Below are positions 50,221 through 58,781 of a stretch of DNA of 64,000 bases, piece by piece. The notes beneath the pieces are model-generated. The model saw nothing but the letters and a program-made list of their open reading frames with translations, was not told where the DNA came from and ran no database searches. This DNA comes from Neisseria cinerea (GTDB lineage: Bacteria > Pseudomonadota > Gammaproteobacteria > Burkholderiales > Neisseriaceae). The stretch spans positions 434,001 to 498,000 of the forward strand of contig NZ_LS483369.1 in the NCBI RefSeq assembly GCF_900475315.1, in the 5' to 3' direction. The position numbers and the translations under genes were made by a program. Numbering within the stretch: position 1 is the stretch's first letter; each line of letters opens with the position of its first letter.

Positions 50221-50406
50221 ATGTATCACTACCAATCCGATGCCACACAATTCCTCAACCGCCTGATTGAAGAAAAACCTGAGTTGGAACAGCAGCGTTT
50301 GGAAAACAGGGGGCTTTTGTGGGATGTCGAACTCAATCCCGAAGAACAGGAAAACTTCGAGGCGGCAAAAGTAGCGAAAAAACCTTATACCTATTACCAA
50401 GACTGA
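50221..50406 (+). CDS. small DUF3460-family protein
   Basis: A 61-residue acidic protein, MYHYQSDATQFLNRLIEEKP at the start and KKPYTYYQD at the end, matching the DUF3460 pattern of beta-proteobacteria. Function unknown. GGAGCACAAAG precedes the ATG, with TATAAT about 35 bases upstream (near 50182). The O-methyltransferase gene begins 10 bases later. Confidence 0.8.
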   Translation: MYHYQSDATQFLNRLIEEKPELEQQRLENRGLLWDVELNPEEQENFEAAKVAKKPYTYYQD

Positions 50407-50416
50407 ACCCGCCGAA

Positions 50417-51085
50417 ATGACGACCAATCTGTCCAATGTCGCACCGGACCTGCAAAATTATTTGAACGCCATCGGCGAACCCGAACATCCCGTTTTGACG
50501 CGGCTGCGTGAGAAGACCGGGCATCACCGTATGGGCAAAATGGCGATTGCGCGCGAACAGGCGGCGGTTTTGGTTTGGCTGGCAAAGCTGATTCGCGCGG
50601 AAAAATATCTGGAAATCGGCGTATTTACCGGATACAGCAGCACCGCGCTTGCATTGGCACTACCCGAACACGGGCGGATTACCGCCTGCGACATCAATGT
50701 AACCTTTACCGATACGGCTCGTCAGGTTTGGAATGAGGCCGGTGTGGCGCATAAAATCAGCCTGCACCTGCAACCCGCATTGCTGACATTGGATGATTTG
50801 ATTGCACAGGGTGAAGCCGGAAGCTACGATTTGGCACTGATAGACGCAGACAAACCGCCCACGCCGCAATATTTCGAGCGTTGCCTCAAGCTTGTCCGAC
50901 AAGGCGGCATCATTGCCATCGACAATATTTTGTTGAACGGAAGGGTGATGCGCGAAGCTGCTTCCGATGCGCCGCCCAGCGTCGGCATCCTCAAAGATTT
51001 CAATCAAAACCTGCCGAACGATACGCGGATTGTCCCCATCACCCTGCCCGTCGGCGACGGTTTGACCCTGCTTCTGAAAAAATAA
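50417..51085 (+). CDS. SAM-dependent O-methyltransferase
   Basis: A 222-residue protein of the caffeoyl-CoA/catechol O-methyltransferase family. SAM motif YLEIGVFTGYSS is near 62-73. The metal-binding Asp sits in LALIDADK, and DNILLNG follows. The natural substrate is unknown. Its stop overlaps the next start by one base (TAATG), so translation is coupled. Confidence 0.9.
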   Translation: MTTNLSNVAPDLQNYLNAIGEPEHPVLTRLREKTGHHRMGKMAIAREQAAVLVWLAKLIRAEKYLEIGVFTGYSSTALALALPEHGRITACDINVTFTDTARQVWNEAGVAHKISLHLQPALLTLDDLIAQGEAGSYDLALIDADKPPTPQYFERCLKLVRQGGIIAIDNILLNGRVMREAASDAPPSVGILKDFNQNLPNDTRIVPITLPVGDGLTLLLKK

Positions 51086-51801
51086 TGAAGATCAAATTAC
51101 CGCTTTTTATCATTTGGCTGTCCGTATCCGCCGCCTGTTCTTCCCCTGTTTCCCACAATATTCAGGATGTGCGGCCCGAACCGCAGGCAGAGGCAGGCAG
51201 TTCGGACGGCATTCCCTATCCCGTTCCGACATTGCAAGACCGTTTGGATTATCTGGAAGGCAAAATCGTCCGGCTGTCGAACGAAGTGGAAACGTTAAAC
51301 GGGAAAGTCAAAGCACTGGAGCATGCGAAAACACACCCTTCCGGCAGGACATACGTCCAAAAACTCGATGACCGCAAGTTGAAAGAGCATTATCTTGATA
51401 CAGAAGGCGGCAAGGTGTCCGTGTATACCGGCCCGACTGCGCAAAGCCTCTATAATCAGGCGCTCAAACACTATCAAAACGGCAGGTTTTCTGCCGCAGC
51501 CGCCTTGTTGAAGGGGGCGGACGGCGGAGACGGCGGCAGCATCGCGCAACGCAGTATGTACCTGTTGCTGCAAAGCAGGGCGCGTATGGGGAACTGCGAA
51601 TCCGTCATCGAAATCGGGAGGCGTTACGCCAACCGTTTCAAAGGTACCCCTGCCGCACCGGACGCAATATTCAAAATCGGCGAATGCCAATACAGGTTGC
51701 AGCAGAAAGACATTGCAAGGGCGACATGGCGCGGACTGATACAGGCTTACCCGGGCAGCCCGGCGGCAAAACGCGCCGCATCAGCCATACGCAAACGATA
51801 G
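51085..51801 (+). CDS. CpoB/YbgF-like lipoprotein with TPR repeats
   Basis: The start at 51085 overlaps the methyltransferase stop. A 238-residue protein with signal peptide ending SAAC (Cys18), a coiled coil at about 60-90 ([30 protein letters not shown]) and C-terminal TPR-like repeats ([37 protein letters not shown]). This is the CpoB layout, but the Tol-Pal genes are not nearby. It may act at the periplasmic face of the envelope. Confidence 0.75.
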   Translation: MKIKLPLFIIWLSVSAACSSPVSHNIQDVRPEPQAEAGSSDGIPYPVPTLQDRLDYLEGKIVRLSNEVETLNGKVKALEHAKTHPSGRTYVQKLDDRKLKEHYLDTEGGKVSVYTGPTAQSLYNQALKHYQNGRFSAAAALLKGADGGDGGSIAQRSMYLLLQSRARMGNCESVIEIGRRYANRFKGTPAAPDAIFKIGECQYRLQQKDIARATWRGLIQAYPGSPAAKRAASAIRKR

Positions 51802-51848
51802 TTTTTCCATTTTTCCGCTTTTTACCCCATCCGCACCAAGGAGGATTT

Positions 51849-52334
51849 ATGATACAAATCGGCATCATCATGGGCAGCAACAGCGATTGGCCCGTTATGC
51901 GGCAGGCAGCGCAGTTTCTTGAAGAGTTCGGCGTAGAATATGAGGCGCGCGTCGTTTCCGCACACCGCACTCCGGATTTAATGTTCCAATACGCTGAAAC
52001 CGCACGGGAGCGCGGCATCAAAGCCATTATCGCGGGTGCGGGCGGCGCGGCGCACCTGCCCGGCATGGTTGCCGCCAAGACCACCGTCCCCGTTTTGGGC
52101 GTACCCGTCCCCAGCAAATACCTGCGCGGCGAAGATTCGCTTTTATCGATTGTACAAATGCCCAAAGGCGTACCCGTCGCCACATTCGCCATCGGCGAGG
52201 CAGGTGCGGCCAATGCGGCATTGTTTGCCGTTTCCATGCTGGCCAATGAAAATCCCGAACTGGCGCAAAAACTGGCAGACTTCCGAGCCAAACAGGAACA
52301 GGCTGTTTTGAATATGGAATTGGAACAGATTTAA
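51849..52334 (+). CDS. purE: N5-carboxyaminoimidazole ribonucleotide mutase PurE
   Basis: Class I PurE, 161 residues from the ATG after GGAGG at 51849. The active-site segments GSNSDWPVM and SAHRTP and the glycine-rich [11 protein letters not shown] are intact. It rearranges N5-CAIR to CAIR in purine synthesis. A longer frame reaching back into the lipoprotein gene is rejected. Confidence 0.97.
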   Translation: MIQIGIIMGSNSDWPVMRQAAQFLEEFGVEYEARVVSAHRTPDLMFQYAETARERGIKAIIAGAGGAAHLPGMVAAKTTVPVLGVPVPSKYLRGEDSLLSIVQMPKGVPVATFAIGEAGAANAALFAVSMLANENPELAQKLADFRAKQEQAVLNMELEQI

Positions 52335-52356
52335 AACCTGCCGTCCGCGAATACAC

Positions 52357-52401
52357 AAATGCCGTCTGAAGCCTTGTTTCGGGTTTCAGACGGCATTTTT
52401 C
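52357..52401. terminator. terminator between purE and aroA
   Basis: AAATGCCGTCTGAAGCC and GGTTTCAGACGGCATTTTT, shared by the convergent genes. Confidence 0.8.
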
Positions 52402-52405
52402 CATC

Positions 52406-53707
52406 TTATTCCGCTGTTTCGGTCAGCGATGAGAACACTTCAAAATAAGTCGGGAAGGTTTTATGGGTGCATTTCGGGTCGTTGATGACGACGGGTGTGC
52501 CCAACAGGGAAACCAGCGAGAAACACATCGCCATGCGGTGGTCGTCGTAAGTGTCGATGACGGCGTCGGGTGTCAGCGTTTCAGGCGGGGTGATGTGAAT
52601 TGCTTCGGCTTCTTCAACGACTTTTGCACCGAGTTTGCGCAACTCGTTCGCCATTGCGGCGATGCGGTCGGTTTCCTTGACGCGCCACGAACCGATGTTG
52701 CGAAGCGTGCAGGTTTGCCCTGTAGCAAGCGCGATGATGGCGAGGGTCATGGCGGCATCGGGGATATGGTTCGCATCCAAATCAAAGGATTGGACGGCAC
52801 GTTCTTTCGGGCGCGAGACTTCGACGAAGTTTTCTCCCCAAACCACGTCCGCCCCGATTTTTTCCAGCTCGCGGGCAAAGGCGACATCGCCCTGTATGCT
52901 GTTTGCGCCGATACCGGTAACGCGGATAGGCGTGGCGGCAATCAAACCGGCTGCGAGGAAGTAGGACGCGCTGGAGGCATCTCCTTCGACGTGCAAGTGT
53001 TCGGGCGCGTGGTAGTGTGCATCGACGGGAATTTTGAAGACGCAGTAGTCTTCATTGGCAACCTGTACGCCGAATTGCGCCATCAGTTTTAAAGTAATGT
53101 CGATATAGGGCTTGGAAATCAACTCGCCGACCATACGGATTTCAAATGCCTGTCCGGTCAGCGGCAGCGCCATTAAGAGGGCGGTCAGAAACTGGCTGGA
53201 CACATTGCCTTTAATCGGAATCACGCGCTCGCCGCGGTCTTGACGTTTGCCGATATGAAGCGGCGGATAGTGTTCGTTGCCGAGATATTCGACATCGGCG
53301 CCGGCAATCCGCAACGCATCGACCAAATCGCCGATGGGGCGTTCGTGCATACGAGGCACGCCGTGCAGATGATAATCGCCGCCCAAAACAGCCAGCGTGG
53401 CGGTTAGCGGACGGAACGCCGTGCCCGCATTGCCTAAAAACAAATCGGCAGTCCGATTGGGGAAACGTCCGCCTGTGCCGTGAACTTTCAGACGGCCTTC
53501 GGCAAGATATTCGATTTCAACGCCGAGTTTATCGAGCGCTTCCAACATACGGCCAGTATCGTCGGATTTGAGCAGGGAATGGATTTCACAAGTATTGTCG
53601 GACAGGGCGGCGAGCAGCAGGGTGCGGTTGCTGATGCTTTTGGATCCGGGCAGGGCGACGGTAGATGGTTTGAGCGAGGCGGCAGGGAGGCGGAGGGATT
53701 CGGTCAT
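52406..53707 (-). CDS. aroA: 5-enolpyruvylshikimate-3-phosphate synthase AroA
   Basis: Sixth step of the shikimate pathway, 433 residues from the ATG at 53707 ([13 protein letters not shown]). Phosphate-binding [22 protein letters not shown] and catalytic DDHRMAM are intact, and the class I pattern indicates glyphosate sensitivity. An upstream extension into the AT-rich gap is rejected. No strong Shine-Dalgarno sequence is seen. Confidence 0.96.
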   Translation of the reverse strand: MTESLRLPAASLKPSTVALPGSKSISNRTLLLAALSDNTCEIHSLLKSDDTGRMLEALDKLGVEIEYLAEGRLKVHGTGGRFPNRTADLFLGNAGTAFRPLTATLAVLGGDYHLHGVPRMHERPIGDLVDALRIAGADVEYLGNEHYPPLHIGKRQDRGERVIPIKGNVSSQFLTALLMALPLTGQAFEIRMVGELISKPYIDITLKLMAQFGVQVANEDYCVFKIPVDAHYHAPEHLHVEGDASSASYFLAAGLIAATPIRVTGIGANSIQGDVAFARELEKIGADVVWGENFVEVSRPKERAVQSFDLDANHIPDAAMTLAIIALATGQTCTLRNIGSWRVKETDRIAAMANELRKLGAKVVEEAEAIHITPPETLTPDAVIDTYDDHRMAMCFSLVSLLGTPVVINDPKCTHKTFPTYFEVFSSLTETAE

Positions 53708-53933
53708 AGCAAAACGTAAAACGTAAAACAGAAATAGGAAAGCAGCCATTATACTGAATACGGATGCCGTCTGAAAAACCGGGATACCGGCATTTTTAAG
53801 CAGGAAACCGGGAAACTTGGTTTTTTGTGCTGAAAATTTATTATTTGTGAATTTTTTGTTTCTAAAATTTTTTTGCCGGCATATTTTCGGCTTTTGTTGC
53901 GGACAGATGACGTTTGCGGGCGGTACGGTACGA

Positions 53934-53961
53934 TTGCCAATTTCATAGAATTTGGTAGAAT
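53934..53961 (+). promoter_or_regulatory. greA promoter
   Basis: TTGCCA (53934-53939), a 16-base spacer and TAGAAT (53956-53961). The 53708-53933 stretch before it is AT-rich and holds no gene that I can support. Confidence 0.65.
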
Positions 53962-53980
53962 AGCTGCTGTTCAACGATAG

Positions 53981-54020
53981 ACAAGCCGCCGATTTTCCGG
54001 GCGGCTTGTGTTTTTATTTT
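53981..54020 (+). terminator. leader terminator upstream of greA
   Basis: ACAAGCCGCC and GGCGGCTTGT form a perfect 10-base-pair stem with a 9-base loop, followed by GTTTTTATTTT. It begins about 13 bases after the predicted transcription start and lies 85 bases before the greA ATG, so most transcripts may stop here. Confidence 0.8.
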
Positions 54021-54104
54021 AATATCCGAACACACAAAGCAAGACGGTACGCGGGATGCTTCCTGCCGCAAACCGGTGTGCCGGAACATGGAGAATACGA
54101 TCTT

Positions 54105-54581
54105 ATGCAAAAAATCCCCCTGACCGTACGCGGTGCGGAATTGCTGAAACAGGAATTGCAGCAGCTTAAAAGCGTGGCACGCCCCGAAGTGATTGAAGCG
54201 ATTGCCGAAGCCAGATCGCACGGCGATTTGTCCGAAAACGCCGAATATGAAGCCGCCAAAGAACGCCAAGGTTTTATCGAGGGCCGCATTTCCGAGTTGG
54301 AACACAAACTTTCCGTTGCCCATATTATCAATCCGACCGAAATCCATGCCGAAGGAAAAATCGTGTTCGGTACGACGGTTACGTTGGAAGATTTGGAAAC
54401 GGAAGAACACGTTACCTATCAAATTGTCGGCGAAGACGAAGCGGATATCAAACAGGGAAAAATCTATGTCGGCTCTCCGATTGCACGCGCCCTAATCGGC
54501 AAGGAAGAAGGGGATACGGCGGAAGTTCAGGCTCCGGGCGGCGTACGCGAATACGACATTATCGAAGTCCAGTATATTTGA
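54105..54581 (+). CDS. greA: transcription elongation factor GreA
   Basis: Restarts backtracked RNA polymerase by stimulating transcript cleavage. It has 158 residues from the ATG at 54105 ([14 protein letters not shown]). The N-terminal coiled coil carries the tip acidic residues in [17 protein letters not shown], and the C-terminal FKBP-like domain ends [13 protein letters not shown]. The in-frame extension upstream passes through the leader hairpin and is rejected. Confidence 0.97.
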   Translation: MQKIPLTVRGAELLKQELQQLKSVARPEVIEAIAEARSHGDLSENAEYEAAKERQGFIEGRISELEHKLSVAHIINPTEIHAEGKIVFGTTVTLEDLETEEHVTYQIVGEDEADIKQGKIYVGSPIARALIGKEEGDTAEVQAPGGVREYDIIEVQYI

Positions 54582-54590
54582 TTCGGCGGT

Positions 54591-54634
54591 AAAATGCCGT
54601 CTGAAGGCCGACCTTCGGTTTCAGACGGCATTTT
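54591..54634 (+). terminator. greA terminator
   Basis: AAAATGCCGTCTGAAGG and TTTCAGACGGCATTTT. Confidence 0.8.
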
Positions 54635-54716
54635 CCATACGGCTCCCCCTTTTCACGTTTAGGTTAAACATGCTATATTTCCGAATCTTTTAAACTGTTT
54701 TCCACGAGGTGGCGAA

Positions 54717-54860
54717 ATGAGCGAAACTGCTAAAATCAAAGTCAACGACTTGCCTGAAGATGCAGAAAAACCAAACGAAGAAGTCGAATTGCCCGTTGCC
54801 GGCGACGATAAAAAAGGCGGACACAGCGAGGGCGGCTGCTGCGGTGCGTGCGGCGGCTGA
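54717..54860 (+). CDS. 47-residue protein with C-terminal Cys motif CCGACGG
   Basis: Frame from ATG at 54717, preceded by GAGGTGGCGAA. The product is acidic and hydrophilic, rich in Glu and Asp, and ends GGHSEGGCCGACGG. It resembles the small proteins called CCGSCS-motif proteins, average about 45 residues, that end in a similar Cys cluster (recollection of a protein family). It has its own terminator (54882-54921). Function unknown; metal binding or modified-peptide precursor are guesses. Confidence 0.7.
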   Translation: MSETAKIKVNDLPEDAEKPNEEVELPVAGDDKKGGHSEGGCCGACGG

Positions 54861-54881
54861 TTCGAATCCGTCGAATCGGGG

Positions 54882-54921
54882 CATCTGAAAAGTTTTGCAA
54901 AATTTTCAGGTGTCCTTTTTT
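54882..54921 (+). terminator. terminator after the Cys-motif gene
   Basis: CATCTGAAAA and TTTTCAGGTG form the stem, followed by TCCTTTTTTAT. It resembles a decayed uptake-sequence hairpin. Confidence 0.75.
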
Positions 54922-55031
54922 ATTTCCAAAGTAAATGAATGAAATAATGCGGCTAGAAGATTTATTTGACCATGGGCTTGTGGTAGATTCGGTACCGTAT
55001 TTGATATGATTTTAACAAATCGGGAGGGGCA

Positions 55032-55214
55032 ATGTTTTGGTATGTAGTCGGCTTTTTCGCCTTTATCGTTTCGCTGCTGTCGCTGTGGGTCAATGCCAGC
55101 GCATTCGGCATGCAGGAAGACGATACCCCCCAATCGGATTATGAAAGACGTTTGGGCTTGGGTGCGAAGTTGAAAAACAAAAATACGCCGGATACGGAAG
55201 AAAAGCAGCAATAA
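55032..55214 (+). CDS. small single-pass membrane protein
   Basis: A 60-residue frame after a strong GGGAGGGGC ribosome site. One hydrophobic segment at about 3-22 (WYVVGFFAFIVSLLSLWVNA) is followed by a hydrophilic, charged tail. It has its own uptake-sequence terminator. I do not recognise the family. Confidence 0.65.
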   Translation: MFWYVVGFFAFIVSLLSLWVNASAFGMQEDDTPQSDYERRLGLGAKLKNKNTPDTEEKQQ

Positions 55215-55221
55215 AGATATG

Positions 55222-55254
55222 AAATGCCGTCTGAAAGATTTTCAGACGGCATTT
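55222..55254. terminator. terminator shared with dusC
   Basis: AAATGCCGTCTGAAA and TTTTCAGACGGCATTT. Confidence 0.75.
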
Positions 55255-55274
55255 GCTTTGAAGCATGGGAGACA

Positions 55275-56261
55275 TCAAACATTCATCTCATGCTCAAATG
55301 CGTTCAGGATTCGGCGTACTTCATCCGCATCCTTAACCGTTCGGACGCGGTCAAACAGCGTTTGCGCCGGGTCGAACGTTTTTTTCATCATGCCCAGCCA
55401 TTGCTTAAGACGGGCGATCGGGTATTTATTGTTTGCCTCTTTTGCCAGGCATAAATCGAAAAAGAGCCGTATCCATTTGGAAATTTCGGCAAAATCGGTA
55501 TCCGTAACTGGCAGGCCGCTTTCATATTGCTTGATTTGACGCGCCAAATCGGGGCGGATGACCGCGCCCCGCCCCAGCATGACGCTGTTGCAGCCGCTGA
55601 TTGTTTTGATACCGATATAGTCCTGCAGGCTGAAGACATCGCCGTTGGCGGTAACCGGGATATCGACGCTGTCTCGGATTTTCCTTATCCATTCCCAATG
55701 CGCCGGCGGTTCGTAACCCTCGGCTTTGGTACGCGCGTGTACGGTCAGTCCGCATGCGCCCCCTTCGGCAATCGCACAGGCGCATTCCAAAGCAGGGCTT
55801 TTGTCTTCATAGCCGAGCCGCATTTTCCCCGTCAGCGGAATATGTGCGGGCAAACGTTCGCGCAGCGTTTTGACGATGTGGAATATCAGTTGCGGCTCTT
55901 TTAAAAGGATTGCGCCGCCTTTGTGTTTGTTGACTGTCGGAGCGGGGCAGCCGAAGTTCAAATCGATTTTGTCCGCGCCGAAACGTACGGCTTCCAGCGC
56001 ATTCTCCGCCATATTGTCCGCATCGCTGCCCAAAAGCTGGACGGTGCAGGGCGTGCCGGAAAACGTTTTGTTTCCGTTGGCGATTTCGGGGATATATTTT
56101 AACCATGTGGCGCGGGAATGCACGGTATGGGTAATGCGTACAAATTCGCTGACGCATTCGTCGTAGCCGCCTATCCGTGTCAGCAGGTCGCGCATCACAT
56201 CATCTATCAGACCTTGCATAGGGGCTAGTACCAATCTAGTATTTTCTTTTAAATTAGTCAT
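55275..56261 (-). CDS. dusC: tRNA-dihydrouridine synthase, DusC-like
   Basis: FMN enzyme reducing uridine in the tRNA D-loop (position 16 for DusC), 328 residues. The flavin motif VLAPMQG is at about 11-17 and the catalytic Cys105 sits in LNFGCPAP. GKMRLGY and ANGDVFS follow, plus a DusC-type C-terminus. The first ten residues (MTNLKENTRL) extend beyond the usual DusC start and lie in AT-rich sequence beside the prophage integrase, so the 5' end may come from the phage. Confidence 0.92.
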   Translation of the reverse strand: MTNLKENTRLVLAPMQGLIDDVMRDLLTRIGGYDECVSEFVRITHTVHSRATWLKYIPEIANGNKTFSGTPCTVQLLGSDADNMAENALEAVRFGADKIDLNFGCPAPTVNKHKGGAILLKEPQLIFHIVKTLRERLPAHIPLTGKMRLGYEDKSPALECACAIAEGGACGLTVHARTKAEGYEPPAHWEWIRKIRDSVDIPVTANGDVFSLQDYIGIKTISGCNSVMLGRGAVIRPDLARQIKQYESGLPVTDTDFAEISKWIRLFFDLCLAKEANNKYPIARLKQWLGMMKKTFDPAQTLFDRVRTVKDADEVRRILNAFEHEMNV

Positions 56262-56302
56262 TTGTCTGTTTTATAATAATTTTTATAAAATTCTCTTGTG
56301 TA

Positions 56303-56343
56303 TTTTATCTGTTTTTATCTGTTTATTTTGTGCTTTATCTGTT
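56303..56343 (+). repeat. three phased direct repeats TTTATCTGTT
   Basis: Copies at 56304-56313, 56314-56323 and 56334-56343, with starts 10 and 20 bases apart, so all on the same face of the helix. They lie in the AT-rich gap between dusC and the integrase. They are likely arm-type or regulatory protein sites. Confidence 0.65.
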
Positions 56344-56349
56344 CTTTTG

Positions 56350-56394
56350 TTGTACCATAATTGCACCATTAAATATTTATTCCGCATGGTGCAA
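56350..56394. repeat. TTGYACCAT repeats and perfect inverted repeat before the integrase
   Basis: TTGTACCAT at 56350-56358 and TTGCACCAT at 56361-56369 are direct copies. ATGGTGCAA at 56386-56394 is the exact inverse of the second. The last copy touches the integrase start codon, so a bound protein could also block its translation or transcription. Confidence 0.65.
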
Positions 56395-56395
56395 A

Positions 56396-57583
56396 ATGGC
56401 TACTATAACAAAACGTACAAACCCTTCAGGTGATGTTGTTTACAGGGCGCAGGTGCGTGTGAAAAGGGAGGGCTATCCTCCATATTCGGAAAGCCGTACT
56501 TTTTCTAAAAAATCGCTTGCGACTGAGTGGGCAAAGCGGCGTGAATTTGAGATTGAGTCAAATCCTGACCTGCTTTTTAACGATGGCAAGCGTGAATTAT
56601 GCCCTACGCTCAGGGAGGCTGCAAAGCGGTATGTGGACGAAGTTCGGACGAGTTACAGCGAAACAAAGCTTGGGGTTATCAATTTTATTTTAAATTTTGA
56701 TATAGCCGATAAGCGGTTGGACAGGTTGACGCGTGCTGATTACTCTGCTTTTGCCTTTGCCCGGCAGAAGGGTTGCCCTGAACTTGGTATTAAGCCGGTG
56801 GTTGCTTCTACGATTAACGGCGACTTGCAGTATATGCGCTCGATTATTAAACACGCGCATTTCGTTTGGGGGCTTGATGTATCATGGGCTGAGATCGATG
56901 TGGCGATGGAAGGTTTGCGTAGGGCGCGTGTCATCGGCAAGGCGCGCCGGCGTGATCGTCTTCCCAATAATGATGAGCTTTTGAGATTAACGGTTTATTT
57001 CTTGAGGGTTTGGCGGCGTGTGGTTGTTAATCCGAAACGTCTGCCGATGCACTTGATCATGTGGTTTGCGATTTATTCCTGCCGCCGTCTTGATGAGATT
57101 GCGCGATTACGCTGGTCTGATTTTGATGAGGCAAACCGTCTTTGGCTGGTGAGGGATTTGAAAAATCCAAGAGGGAGCAAGGGCAACGACAAGGCTTTTA
57201 TGGTATCGGACGAGGCAATGGCTGTAATTAATTTGATGCGCTCTCCTGAGGTTGTGCGGCAAATGAATGTGCACGATAGCGACTTGTTTCTTGGTGGTTA
57301 TAAGGGCAGAAGTGTCGGCGCTTTGTGGCAGCGCGCGTGTCGTGAACTGAAGATTGAGGATCTGCGGTTTCATGATTTGCGCCATGAGGGTGCGACAAGG
57401 TTGGCTGAAAAGGGTTTGTCGATTCCGGTGATGCAGCAGTTCACGCTTCATGGAGATTGGGAGAGCATGAGGCGATACACCAATCTTCGGGCAAGGCCGC
57501 CAGTGCTGGAGATGATGGATGCGCTGCAAAAGGCTGATGGGATTGTTCGGGCTGAACAGCCTGACCGCTCTTTTTTCGCCTGA
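56396..57583 (+). CDS. int: phage tyrosine recombinase (integrase)
   Basis: Site-specific recombinase that would insert and excise the prophage, 395 residues from the ATG at 56396. An N-terminal arm-binding region is followed by a core-binding SAM-like domain. Catalytic residues are Arg230 in SCRRLDEI, His326 and Arg329 in HDLRHEG, His352 in LHGDW, and Tyr361 in MRRYTNL. It is divergent from dusC at 135 bases, the usual place for integrases that target dus genes. Confidence 0.93.
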   Translation: MATITKRTNPSGDVVYRAQVRVKREGYPPYSESRTFSKKSLATEWAKRREFEIESNPDLLFNDGKRELCPTLREAAKRYVDEVRTSYSETKLGVINFILNFDIADKRLDRLTRADYSAFAFARQKGCPELGIKPVVASTINGDLQYMRSIIKHAHFVWGLDVSWAEIDVAMEGLRRARVIGKARRRDRLPNNDELLRLTVYFLRVWRRVVVNPKRLPMHLIMWFAIYSCRRLDEIARLRWSDFDEANRLWLVRDLKNPRGSKGNDKAFMVSDEAMAVINLMRSPEVVRQMNVHDSDLFLGGYKGRSVGALWQRACRELKIEDLRFHDLRHEGATRLAEKGLSIPVMQQFTLHGDWESMRRYTNLRARPPVLEMMDALQKADGIVRAEQPDRSFFA

Positions 57584-57586
57584 AAA

Positions 57587-57621
57587 AAAATGCCGTCTGA
57601 AGGGCTTTCAGACGGCATTTC
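57587..57621. terminator. integrase terminator
   Basis: AAAATGCCGTCTGAA and TTCAGACGGCATTT. An uptake-sequence pair sits inside the prophage edge, shared with the convergent DUF4760 gene. Confidence 0.75.
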
Positions 57622-57641
57622 CGTTTACAGGCAGGGATGGG

Positions 57642-58136
57642 TTAAATATCTTTTTTAAGCGGCCTTTTCTGCCAACGTTTGACCAATTTTTCAAAGTCCT
57701 GAAAATTGGTTGAATGACCTTTTTCGCTATTTCGTATTGATTCGACAGTTTGACACATCCACTTCCAGTCCCGCAAAATGATATTATAATACGAACGTTT
57801 GTAAATCTCTTCGTCAATAATGCCGATGTTGATACCTACCGCGACAAATTCGCGGTAATTCAGCAAATCCAAAATCGCTTTTCTTTCGTCCGGATATTTT
57901 TCTTTATCCAAATATTGATGCAGGCTGGGAAAATCATTGCCTTTCACCAAGCCGGTGATAATATATGCCGCATCATTTAAGGTTTTGTTTTCACGCTGAC
58001 GCAGGATCAAATCCACGGTGGCCATGCGGCGGTTGTCTCTTTTGGTATTCCAAACGGACAAAGCGGTAAATCCCAATCCGATGAAAAGAATTACCGCTTG
58101 TGCAATCAAAAGGCCGTCTGACAGGCTAATTGTCAT
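57642..58136 (-). CDS. DUF4760-like membrane-anchored protein
   Basis: A 164-residue protein with one N-terminal membrane segment (GLLIAQAVILFIGLGFTALSVW) and a helical cytoplasmic part including RRMATVDLILRQRENKTLNDA and LNYREFVAVGI. This layout matches DUF4760. Function unknown. Its position next to the integrase and outside the early operon is typical of lysogen-expressed cargo. Confidence 0.65.
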   Translation of the reverse strand: MTISLSDGLLIAQAVILFIGLGFTALSVWNTKRDNRRMATVDLILRQRENKTLNDAAYIITGLVKGNDFPSLHQYLDKEKYPDERKAILDLLNYREFVAVGINIGIIDEEIYKRSYYNIILRDWKWMCQTVESIRNSEKGHSTNFQDFEKLVKRWQKRPLKKDI

Positions 58137-58185
58137 CGTACCCGTCCTGATAGGTTATCATTAAGGCAAAGCAAACGTTTTTCAT
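58126..58185 (-). CDS. possible 19-residue leader peptide overlapping the DUF4760 gene
   Basis: ATG at 58185 with AAGGA seven bases upstream; it reads MKNVCFALMITYQDGYDDN and a stop that lies just inside the next gene. The overlap suggests translational coupling. It may be non-coding. Upstream, 58186-58416 holds no supported gene. Confidence 0.35.
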   Translation of the reverse strand: MKNVCFALMITYQDGYDDN

Positions 58186-58416
58186 AGCAAATCCTTAGAA
58201 AATTACACGTTAAAAAATGTTGCTGCTTTCACCAGTCAACGCCTGTCGTGAGATATTACTCTGTCTATACTAAAGTATCACCGACCAAAAATCAACCAAT
58301 CCGTACAAACGGTTTGGTAAAATACCACATTCTAATATGTGATTAAATTTAGGGTATGTACCGCCCTTATCAAGTACCCTCTGTGTCTATCCGTGTGGAT
58401 TTTTATAGATTTATGT

Positions 58417-58457
58417 AAAAATGCCGTCTGAAGCTATGTTCAGACGGCATTTTTTAA
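58417..58457 (-). terminator. terminator of the prophage leftward operon
   Basis: AAAAATGCCGTCTGAA and TTCAGACGGCATTTTTT, at the end of the PrtN-like gene. Confidence 0.8.
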
Positions 58458-58717
58458 TTTCGTACCCTTGCCCATTCGTCTTTCGCCTTGCTTTCGATTT
58501 GGTCGAGCCATTCAGCTAAGGCTGATACGCTTACAAATTTGGGGCTTTTCTTGTTTCCATCTGCTGAGATTACCGGCCACGGCAAGCTTTGTGCACTTGC
58601 TTTTCTTCGTGCCACTTCGGGGCTGAGGTTCAAATATTCTTTTGCCACGGTTTCCAGGGGGATGTGGGTATTGCCGTGTATCAGCATTAATCTGGTTTCT
58701 GTCGGCATTTTTGACAT
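58454..58717 (-). CDS. PrtN-like phage regulator
   Basis: An 87-residue protein resembling the pyocin activator PrtN family: HIPLETVAKEYLNLSPEVARRKA is a helix-turn-helix-like segment and VSVSALAEWLDQIE follows. In Pseudomonas PrtN turns on pyocin genes; in prophages of Neisseria relatives the role is unproven. AGGACAG precedes the ATG. It is the last gene of the leftward cluster. Confidence 0.7.
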   Translation of the reverse strand: MSKMPTETRLMLIHGNTHIPLETVAKEYLNLSPEVARRKASAQSLPWPVISADGNKKSPKFVSVSALAEWLDQIESKAKDEWARVRN

Positions 58718-58781
58718 TTTCTCTGTCCTTGGTTGATTCTGATTTGTCTGAGTTTCTGCTTTTTTTACGGCCTGAAGATAT

